From Methanobrevibacter sp. (lineage in GTDB: Archaea; Methanobacteriota; Methanobacteria; Methanobacteriales; Methanobacteriaceae), in assembly GCA_022775905.1 (NCBI GenBank), contig JALFJX010000025.1, positions 1 to 64,000 of the forward strand: DNA of 64,000 nucleotides, given 5' to 3'. A program made the position numbers and the translations under genes. This document shows positions 57,707-64,000 of this stretch, piece by piece (the stretch's first letter is position 1; each line of letters opens with the position of its first letter). Under the pieces are notes generated by a model. The model was not told where the DNA came from. It did not search any database and worked only from the letters and a program-made list of their open reading frames with translations.

Positions 57707-58492
57707 ATGAAAGGAATTCTGGGAGCTATCTGTGGAGATATTATTGGATCAACTAGGGAGTTTAATCCAATTAAAACAAAAGATTTTGAATTTTTTAAAG
57801 ATGAATCAACATTTACTGATGATACTGTAATGACATTGGCTGTTGCAAATTGGTTAATTGATGATAAAAATTCTGATGATGTTTTAATTAATAAATTGCA
57901 ATATTGGGGCAATACTTATCCTTATGCAGGTTATGGTGGAAGCTTTAGAAAATGGTTGGTTGAAGATGATCCAAAACCTTACGGTAGCTGGGCCAATGGG
58001 TCTGCAATGAGGGTTTCACCATGTCCATGGGTTGCAAATTCATTGGATGAATCCCAAAAATTAGCTAAAAGGTCAGCTATTGTAACTCATAATCATCCTG
58101 AAGGAATAAATGGTGCACTTGCAACTTCTGATGCAATTTATCTTGCAAGAACAGGAGGAAGTAAGGAAAAAATTAAAAAACACATTGAAAAAGAGTACGG
58201 TTATGATTTGGATAGAACAATATGTGAAATTAGGCAGGATTATTCATTTGATGTTTCATGCAAAGGAAGTGTTCCGGAATCAATTATTTGTTTTTTAGAG
58301 GGAAATTCATATGAAGATACGATAAGAAATGCAATTTCGCTTGGTGGTGATGCTGATACTCAAGCAGCTATTGCGGGCAGTATTGCATCTGCATATTGGG
58401 AAATCCCTGAGGATATTGTAAATAATTCATTAAATCGTTTAAATGATGATTTACTTGGAGTTTTAATTAATTTTGAAGAAAAATTTATGTAG
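57707..58492 (+). CDS. ADP-ribosylglycohydrolase family protein (DraG-like)
   Basis: A 261-residue ADP-ribosylglycohydrolase. GAICGDIIGSTREFNP at the N-terminus, the metal-binding STFTDDTVMTLAVANWL, and the C-terminal SLGGDADTQAAIAGSIASAYW are the family's Mg2+-binding motifs. It should remove ADP-ribose from proteins or small molecules; no ADP-ribosyltransferase partner is visible here. An in-frame ATG two codons upstream is possible. The last 8 bp overlap the convergent TrmB gene. Confidence 0.9.
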   Translation: MKGILGAICGDIIGSTREFNPIKTKDFEFFKDESTFTDDTVMTLAVANWLIDDKNSDDVLINKLQYWGNTYPYAGYGGSFRKWLVEDDPKPYGSWANGSAMRVSPCPWVANSLDESQKLAKRSAIVTHNHPEGINGALATSDAIYLARTGGSKEKIKKHIEKEYGYDLDRTICEIRQDYSFDVSCKGSVPESIICFLEGNSYEDTIRNAISLGGDADTQAAIAGSIASAYWEIPEDIVNNSLNRLNDDLLGVLINFEEKFM

Positions 58493-59279
58493 ATTGTTTT
58501 TTATTTTTTTTCTGTTTATTTTCTATTTTATGCAGTTGGTTCATGAATCTTTCATCGTAATTTCTTGCAATGTCTTCATATTTGTTCCAGATTCCGATTG
58601 CAGATTTTGGAAGAACAGTTCTTTTGTCTTCACTGAATTTGGTATATGTATGCATCATTTCCTTCGAATCGGCAATCAATACTTTAACAAAAGGGATGTC
58701 TGCTTTTTGAACTGGAATGTCATGGTCTTTGAAGAATTTAACAATGTGGAATGTTTCTTCATTAATGCAGCATGTTGGAGATGCAAGAATATTGACATTT
58801 AGATTTTTTCTCTTTTTAAATACCTTCACTAATGCTTCACCTTCGCCTTCAAACAGGAATCCAATTCTCATATTTACTGAAGTTTTAGCACGTGTAATTA
58901 TTTCCAATTCTTGACTTATAATTCTCTCAACTCCATAAATTCTCCAAATAGGAGCTTGAACCTGGCTCATGCCGTTTTCATATACATTAGTAAGTCTTGT
59001 TATTGTGTCATCCAATTCAGATGTTAATTTGTTTTTTTCAAGAGTCAATACTTCAACCGGTGATCTTACGGTATATGTTAGTGGTCTTCCGTCTTCAACA
59101 TATATGTAGTTTTTCTGAATTAATCCCTTAAGAACATCATATATTTTACTTCTAGGAATGCCTGATTTTTCTGCTATTTCTGTTGCATTCGATGAGATTA
59201 AGGAAGTGAGTGTTACATATGCTTGCGCTTCATACATAGTGAGTCCTATTCCTTTGAGTACTGATATATTTTCATCCAT
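58485..59279 (-). CDS. TrmB-family transcriptional regulator
   Basis: A 264-residue archaeal TrmB-type regulator. The N-terminal winged helix reads [47 protein letters not shown], followed by a coiled segment and a C-terminal domain ([22 protein letters not shown]) of the PLD-like effector type. Divergent from hcp with a 119-bp shared region, so hcp is a likely target. Its signal is unknown. Confidence 0.9.
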   Translation of the reverse strand: MDENISVLKGIGLTMYEAQAYVTLTSLISSNATEIAEKSGIPRSKIYDVLKGLIQKNYIYVEDGRPLTYTVRSPVEVLTLEKNKLTSELDDTITRLTNVYENGMSQVQAPIWRIYGVERIISQELEIITRAKTSVNMRIGFLFEGEGEALVKVFKKRKNLNVNILASPTCCINEETFHIVKFFKDHDIPVQKADIPFVKVLIADSKEMMHTYTKFSEDKRTVLPKSAIGIWNKYEDIARNYDERFMNQLHKIENKQKKNKKQST

Positions 59280-59315
59280 ATTTATTATTATGTTGTAAGT
59301 CCATATATGATAATT

Positions 59316-59352
59316 ACTATTACTACTTGAATAGTGACAATATCTTTAAATA
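59316..59352 (+). promoter_or_regulatory. hcp promoter with inverted repeat upstream of TATA
   Basis: TTTAAATA (59345-59352) is the probable TATA box. Just upstream an inverted repeat ACTATT-8 bp-AATAGT (59316-59335) sits where archaeal activators bind, a candidate operator for the divergent TrmB protein. Confidence 0.45.
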
Positions 59353-59398
59353 CTCTTTTGGACTACCTTTAATTAACGATATTTACGAGGTAATTATT

Positions 59399-60706
59399 AT
59401 GTCAGAAGGATTAGATATGTTCTGTTATCAATGTTCCCAGACCGCTAAGGGAACTGGGTGTACTGTTAAAGGTGTTTGCGGTAAAAATGCAACTGTTGCA
59501 AGATTACAAGATAATTTAATCTTCACCATGAAAGGAATCAGTGCATACAACTACAACGCAAATGTTTTAGGAAAATACAACCCTGAAATTGATGCATTTT
59601 TAACTAAAGGTTTATACACTACATTAACCAATGTCAACTTTGATGCTGAAGACTTAGTTGCTCTTGCATTAGAAGCAGGTAAAGTCAGTGTTGATGTAAT
59701 GAGATTACTCAAAGATGCACACATTGAAGCATACGGTGAACCAAAACCTGTTGAAGTAAAAGTCGGTGCACAAGAAGGACCTGCAATTATTGTAACTGGT
59801 CACGACTTAAAAGCTTTAGAAGAATTATTAAAACAAGTTGAAGGAACAGACATTAAAGTTTACACTCACTCTGAAATGTTACCTGCCCATGGATACCCTG
59901 GACTCAACAAATATGAAAACTTAGTTGGTCAATTAGGTGGAGCATGGCATGATCAAAGAACAGTCTTCAAAAAATACAATGCAGCTATTGTTGCAACCAG
60001 TAACTGTGTATTGCCTGCACTTGATGCATACAAAGAAAGAATGTTCACTATGGATGTAGCTAAACTCGAAGGTGTAAAAACTATTGAAGATTATGATTTC
60101 TCAGAAGTAATTGAATGTGCAAAATCTTTAGGATCATTAGAATCTGAAGAATTAACTACTCTTACTACTGGTTGGAGTGCAGGCGCTATTGTAGAGCATG
60201 CTGATGCAATCAAAAAATTAGTTGAAGAAGGAAAAATCAGAAGATTCTTCGTTGTTGGTGGATGTGACAAAGCAGCAAAACACAACAACTACTACAGAGA
60301 ATTCGTACAAAACTTACCGCAAGATACAGTTATCTTAACATTAGCATGTGGAAAATACAAATTCAATGACTTAGACTTAGGTGACATTGAAGGAATTCCA
60401 AGATTACTCGATGTAGGACAATGTAATGATACCATTGTTGCAGTAGATGTGGCATTAGCTTTATGTGAATTATTCGACATGGAATTAAATGAATTACCAT
60501 TAACTATTGTTCTCAGTTGGATGGAACAAAAAGCAGCTGCAGTACTCTGGGCTTTACTCTACCTTGGAAAAACTGACATGTGGATTGGACCTGTACTTCC
60601 TGCATGGTGTAATGAAGACATTTTAAATGTCTTAGTTGGAAACTACAACTTAACTCCAACTTCTGGTAATGCATTAGTTGATATCAAAAAGATTATGGGG
60701 GAATAG
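59399..60706 (+). CDS. hcp: Hybrid cluster protein (Hcp, hydroxylamine reductase family)
   Basis: A 435-residue hybrid cluster protein. N-terminal cluster motif [23 protein letters not shown] (Cys spacing CxxC-x7-8-C-x5-C), then hybrid-cluster ligands in [33 protein letters not shown] and ACGKYKFN. It reduces NO or hydroxylamine and protects against nitrosative stress. The ATG at 59399 has CGAGG before it; upstream in-frame codons are not typical of the family. Length is shorter than the 550-residue bacterial form, as in the anaerobic archaeal class. Confidence 0.95.
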   Translation: MSEGLDMFCYQCSQTAKGTGCTVKGVCGKNATVARLQDNLIFTMKGISAYNYNANVLGKYNPEIDAFLTKGLYTTLTNVNFDAEDLVALALEAGKVSVDVMRLLKDAHIEAYGEPKPVEVKVGAQEGPAIIVTGHDLKALEELLKQVEGTDIKVYTHSEMLPAHGYPGLNKYENLVGQLGGAWHDQRTVFKKYNAAIVATSNCVLPALDAYKERMFTMDVAKLEGVKTIEDYDFSEVIECAKSLGSLESEELTTLTTGWSAGAIVEHADAIKKLVEEGKIRRFFVVGGCDKAAKHNNYYREFVQNLPQDTVILTLACGKYKFNDLDLGDIEGIPRLLDVGQCNDTIVAVDVALALCELFDMELNELPLTIVLSWMEQKAAAVLWALLYLGKTDMWIGPVLPAWCNEDILNVLVGNYNLTPTSGNALVDIKKIMGE

Positions 60707-60708
60707 TT

Positions 60709-61038
60709 GTGAATGATGATATTAAAGCTAAGGCTTTAAATATCCAATTTTTATTGGACTATCAAAAAGATAGTGTCGTCAGCCGTGAAGTGCTTAAAAA
60801 AGAGCTAGGTACAATTACATTCTTTGCGTTTGATCAAGGTCAAGGATTATCTGAACATTCTGCTCCTTTTGATGCGTTTGTTCAAGTTATTGATGGTGAA
60901 GCCGAAATCACAATTTCTGGAAAAACACACACTGTTAGCTCTGGAGAATTTATTATAATGCCAGCTAATGAACCTCATGCACTTCAAGCTGTAATATCTC
61001 CATTTAAAATGATTTTAACCATGATTAAATCTAATTAA
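60709..61038 (+). CDS. Cupin-domain protein
   Basis: A 109-residue single-domain cupin starting with GTG two bases after the hcp stop. Motif 1: SEHSAPFDAFVQVIDGEAEI; motif 2: GEFIIMPANEPHALQA with His for metal binding. The proteins are co-translated, so a role in the same stress response is plausible but unproven. Confidence 0.9.
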   Translation: MNDDIKAKALNIQFLLDYQKDSVVSREVLKKELGTITFFAFDQGQGLSEHSAPFDAFVQVIDGEAEITISGKTHTVSSGEFIIMPANEPHALQAVISPFKMILTMIKSN

Positions 61039-61088
61039 TTTCATTTTAAATTTCTATACCTGAATAAAATAATATACCACATTACATT

Positions 61089-61134
61089 AACCATGAGGAT
61101 ATTGGATGTGCGTTTACCAATATGTTTCATGGTT
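61089..61134. terminator. Two-tier hairpin between convergent genes
   Basis: AACCATGA (61089-61096) pairs with TCATGGTT (61127-61134) and inside it ATATTGG pairs with CCAATAT (61099-61105, 61117-61123). A T-tract follows on the + strand. It ends the hcp-cupin unit and could also serve the leftward methyltransferase. Confidence 0.65.
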
Positions 61135-61186
61135 TTTGTCGTTTTTAATCTCTCTTTTTATCATATGAAAAACACGGATTTGGTAG

Positions 61187-61999
61187 CTATTGTTTCCACC
61201 AAATCAAAATCCAATCTGCTTTGTCTTTGACATTATAATATTTTTCAGTTTCTTCATTGTATGTAAGAACTCTTTTTAGATATTCTTTTAGAAGCTCTTT
61301 TTCATTGTCATTGTATAAGTCAGTCCTGAATTTTCCATTACCTGCAGCTTCATCAATGCTGTCGTATTCACGGTAGTTATTGAGGTCAAACCTTTCAATA
61401 TTTGCATAAATCCCTAAATTGAACATTATGTTGAAAAAGTAGTTATAATCAGGGAAATCTTCTGTTTTAATTCCAATTTCATTTTCGAAATCCTTTTCGA
61501 TTTTCTTGTTTTCAGGTCCAAAAATTGTTATGAAGACATATTTGTTTGCAATTTTATTAAGTTCTTCTAAAGTTTTATCAATTGGAATGATTCCATTAAG
61601 TGATCTTGAGCATACTACTACATCAACATCTCCAATATCTTCATAGGTTATCTCTTCAATAGGTTTTAGAATGGTTTCGATATTTTCCACATCATTTTCA
61701 ATAGCTCTTTTTTCAAGATATTCAAGCATTTTGGGTGATGAATCAACTCCTATTACTTTTTTAACTTTTTTAGCTATTGGTATGGTTATTGATCCTTCAC
61801 CGCAGCCAACATCCAAAACTGTGTCATTTTTATCTAAAATTAATTTATCAAATAATGCGTCCTGATAGTCATCTTTTCTTGTTCGTTTATAAAATCCCGG
61901 TGCTGCTTTGTCCCAATCTTTATTGATTTTGTTTTCTAAGCGTTCACCCCAGAATTTTACCCAGTCAACATCATTCGGATCATCAATGCATTGTTTCAT
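61187..61999 (-). CDS. Class I SAM-dependent methyltransferase
   Basis: A 270-residue Rossmann-fold methyltransferase. The SAM motif VLDVGCGEGSITIPIAKKVKKVIGVDSSPKMLEYLE lies around residue 60, and DVDVVVCSRSLNGI forms motif II. The first 50 residues are aromatic and charged (CIDDPNDVDWVKFWGERLENKINKDWDKAAPGFYKR). Substrate not identifiable. Its start overlaps the stop of the aldo-keto reductase by one base (TAATG), so the two are one operon. Confidence 0.88.
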   Translation of the reverse strand: MKQCIDDPNDVDWVKFWGERLENKINKDWDKAAPGFYKRTRKDDYQDALFDKLILDKNDTVLDVGCGEGSITIPIAKKVKKVIGVDSSPKMLEYLEKRAIENDVENIETILKPIEEITYEDIGDVDVVVCSRSLNGIIPIDKTLEELNKIANKYVFITIFGPENKKIEKDFENEIGIKTEDFPDYNYFFNIMFNLGIYANIERFDLNNYREYDSIDEAAGNGKFRTDLYNDNEKELLKEYLKRVLTYNEETEKYYNVKDKADWILIWWKQ

Positions 62000-63009
62000 T
62001 ATTCCACCTTTGTTTTACCGGTCAATACGTTTTGATAGTCTTCATAGTTTTCTTTCATAAGTTCTGGAATATCAAGTTCATAGGGGCATTTGTCAACACA
62101 TGAGTAACATTCAGTACAGTCTTTTGTTTTTTCCATAAGTTTTTGTGTTTTTTCATCTAAATTAGGTTCAGTTGGAAAACGCCTAATCCATAATGACATT
62201 CTGCAGCATAAACTGATGTTAATTTCTTCAGGACATGGCATGCAGTATCCGCAGCCTCTACAGAAGTTCACTCCTAGTTCTTTTTTATCATTTTCAATAT
62301 CTGCTTTCAAATCATCAGTTAAAATGGTATTTTTATCATAGGATAAGAATTCGTTAAGTTCTTCTAGTTTTTGAATTCCCCAAATTGGCAATACATTATC
62401 GAATTGGTTCATATATGCAAAGCTGGCTTTGGAATTTTTGATTAATCCGCCACCCATTCCTTTCATTGCAATAAAACCAACATCCATTTGTTTACATTTT
62501 TCAACAAGTTCCAATTCTTCTTCACCGCTTAAGTATGAAAATGGATATTGCATTGTTTCATAAAGTCCACTGTCTAATGCTTCATGTGCATGAGTGATTT
62601 TATGGGTTGTGATTCCAATGTGTTTTACTTTTCCTTCTTCTTTTGCTTCAAGCATTGCTTTATATAATTCATCATCTGCTTTTGGACAAAATGAAAGGTT
62701 GTGGAATTGATATAAGTCAACATAATCTGTTCTTAATTCTTTAAGTGATGTTTCTAAATCATTCCAAAATTCTTCAACTGTTTCCATTCCGGTTTTTGTT
62801 GCAATGTAAATGTTTTCACGAACATCTTCAAATGCTTTTCCGAGTTTTCCTTCACTGTCAGTGTAGAAACGTGCAGTATCATAAAAGTCAATTTCATTGT
62901 CATATGCAGTTTTTAATATTTCAATGGAATCTTCTTCATTTCTTCTCTGAATTGGAAGTGCTCCAAATCCGTTTTTGTTTACTTTTAAATTTGTTTTTCC
63001 AAGTCTCAT
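61999..63009 (-). CDS. Aldo-keto reductase with C-terminal 2[4Fe-4S] ferredoxin domain
   Basis: A 336-residue fusion. Residues 1-235 are an aldo-keto reductase barrel (MRLGKTNLKVNKNGFGALPIQRR; active-site region NEIDFYDTARFYTDSEGKLGKAF; catalytic Lys in IATKTG; the usual His region VDLYQFHNL). The C-terminus has CRGCGYCMPCPEEINI and CTECYSCVDKCPYELDIPEL, a ferredoxin pair. This fusion is common in anaerobes and suggests ferredoxin-linked rather than purely NAD(P)H-linked reduction. Substrate unknown. Confidence 0.92.
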   Translation of the reverse strand: MRLGKTNLKVNKNGFGALPIQRRNEEDSIEILKTAYDNEIDFYDTARFYTDSEGKLGKAFEDVRENIYIATKTGMETVEEFWNDLETSLKELRTDYVDLYQFHNLSFCPKADDELYKAMLEAKEEGKVKHIGITTHKITHAHEALDSGLYETMQYPFSYLSGEEELELVEKCKQMDVGFIAMKGMGGGLIKNSKASFAYMNQFDNVLPIWGIQKLEELNEFLSYDKNTILTDDLKADIENDKKELGVNFCRGCGYCMPCPEEINISLCCRMSLWIRRFPTEPNLDEKTQKLMEKTKDCTECYSCVDKCPYELDIPELMKENYEDYQNVLTGKTKVE

Positions 63010-63036
63010 TGTATCAATCCCTTTTTTTAAATTAAA

Positions 63037-63621
63037 TCAATCAAAATTAATTTTTAGTTCGAATAGGTTTTCATTTTCATTAAGAGTCTTTATCAATCTT
63101 TCATCTAAATCGGTATTGTTGTCATTATAATCAATTTCATTTAATTCACTTCTGGCTTCAAAAGCTAATTGATTATTGTCTAAACAGAATTCATTATTCT
63201 CATTATTTATGTTGCCTCTAGCATCGAGTCTAATCCATTTGCAGGAATTTTCTATGTATACAGTATTCAATGCATGGATCATATGACCTTGGTTCCCAGT
63301 TTCAGACAATGAGAGAAGTTGGTAACTAATTCCTGATGGGATGTTATTTGCTCTAAGAATGGCTGCAAGAAGGCAGGATTTTGTCCAGCAAATTCCAGTT
63401 TTATTCTTAAGCACATCACTGGCAGTCCTTGAAACAACATTTGCTCCAATATCCCAGGAATGTGGAATTTCGTCACGAACAAACATGTAACTTCTTTTTA
63501 TGTAGTCATTCTTATCTGTTGATTGATTTTTTAATTCTCTGACCTTTTCCTGGATGATTGGGTTCATATAATCTATGCTTTGTGTTTCGTTTAAATATTC
63601 TGTAATAGTGGAATTGTCCAT
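63037..63621 (-). CDS. Transglutaminase-like cysteine protease superfamily protein
   Basis: A 194-residue protein with the transglutaminase core triad: Cys in KTGICWTKSCLLAAILRANNIPSG (about residue 77), His in GNQGHMIHALNTVY, Asp in KWIRLDARGN. No signal peptide, so probably cytoplasmic. Activity could be proteolytic or cross-link forming; not assignable from sequence. Confidence 0.9.
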   Translation of the reverse strand: MDNSTITEYLNETQSIDYMNPIIQEKVRELKNQSTDKNDYIKRSYMFVRDEIPHSWDIGANVVSRTASDVLKNKTGICWTKSCLLAAILRANNIPSGISYQLLSLSETGNQGHMIHALNTVYIENSCKWIRLDARGNINNENNEFCLDNNQLAFEARSELNEIDYNDNNTDLDERLIKTLNENENLFELKINFD

Positions 63622-63636
63622 TTTAATTCACCATTT

Positions 63637-64000
63637 CTAATAACCATTTAATTTTAATATTATATATAGTATGAAAATAATTAATAATAAAAGTAGGGAA
63701 GTTTTAGTTGAGAAAAATTTGCTTTTTCTGAATTCCTGGTCTTCAACATCTCCTTTTTTTAATATTCTTTCTTTTTCAAAGGAACATTTTTGGTATATTG
63801 ATTCTATGTCCTTTGAAAGCCTTCCATGTTCATTTAACATGTTAATTGTTTTATTCAGGTATTTTATGGCTTCACGGTCATTTCCAAGATTGACACAACA
63901 GAATGCAGACTTGTAATTGAAATTTGTAATTAACTCTAGATTGTCCTCGATTTTGCTTTCATAATTTAAGCAATTTTTGTATTCATTTAATGCATCTTTG
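63637..64000 (-). CDS. TPR-like protein with C-terminal membrane anchor (5' end outside window)
   Basis: The leftward frame is open to the window edge, so the N-terminus is missing; at least 120 residues are present. NYKSAFCCVNLGNDREAIKYLNKTINMLNEHG has the TPR helix pattern. A basic linker leads to a C-terminal hydrophobic helix (SLLLLLIIFILYIILKLNGY). A tail-anchored TPR protein is the best description; function unknown. Confidence 0.7.
   Translation of the reverse strand, partial: KDALNEYKNCLNYESKIEDNLELITNFNYKSAFCCVNLGNDREAIKYLNKTINMLNEHGRLSKDIESIYQKCSFEKERILKKGDVEDQEFRKSKFFSTKTSLLLLLIIFILYIILKLNGY

Noticed and set aside
1-64000. Insertion sequence or transposase
   Set aside because: No transposase motifs or terminal inverted repeats were found near the pseudogenes.

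Overview
The window is archaeal and fits the Methanobacteriales, most likely a gut Methanobrevibacter. The DNA is very AT-rich. Promoters carry TATA boxes, and several genes start with TTG or GTG. The ribosomal proteins are archaeal types (S4e, L14e, L18e, L19e, L32e, L34e). RNA polymerase subunits D, N and K, a nicotianamine synthase of the methanogen type, FdhB/MvhD-like proteins, an alternative mevalonate pathway with isopentenyl phosphate kinase, and adhesin-like proteins typical of gut methanogens all agree. The species call is inference.

Layout. (1) 1-9.0 kb is accessory and decaying: a prophage-like remnant at the left edge, a large intact adhesin-like gene, a broken ClC channel gene, a wrecked DpnII-type restriction-modification pair, and a MATE exporter lying between a decayed copy of the fumarase beta 5' end and the intact fumarase gene. 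(2) 9.2-16.4 kb is central metabolism: fumarase beta, a PLP enzyme, BirA next to biotin-dependent pyruvate carboxylase subunit A, and an operon of an E2-like acyltransferase with an acyl-CoA ligase. (3) 16.7-34.5 kb is the L3-to-Cbf5 super-operon: ribosomal proteins, aIF1, RNase P protein, SecY, adenylate kinase, an EMC3-like insertase, cytidylate kinase and Cbf5. (4) 34.6-40.3 kb holds two broken adhesin genes and a LemA/DUF2207 pair. (5) 40.5-53.0 kb runs tRNA-Ser, S13, S4, S11, RpoD, L18e, L13, S9, RpoN, RpoK, enolase, ferredoxin, S2, MEMO, then isoprenoid genes (mevalonate kinase, IPK, IPP isomerase, prenyl synthase) with RNase J inside. (6) 53.6-56.2 kb is a formate-dehydrogenase-like/MvhD-like cluster with two broken genes. 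(7) 56.7-64 kb holds a broken nicotianamine synthase, an ADP-ribosylglycohydrolase, a TrmB regulator divergent from hybrid cluster protein plus cupin, and a leftward group with a methyltransferase, an aldo-keto reductase, a transglutaminase-like protein and a TPR protein.

Main observations. About 30 kb of essential genes shows no frameshift or internal stop that I can see, while at least eight accessory genes nearby carry one to several each; the nonsense codons in otherwise conserved genes are compatible with G-to-T changes. That points to genuine, selective pseudogenisation rather than uniform sequencing error. Several operons have leaders with multiple perfect or near-perfect stem-loops (L3, S13, FdhA-like), and many transcription units end in perfect hairpins, some folded across the stop codon. 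The E2-like acyltransferase has Glu where the catalytic His should be, next to an intact acyl-CoA ligase. It is the best candidate here for an undescribed function.
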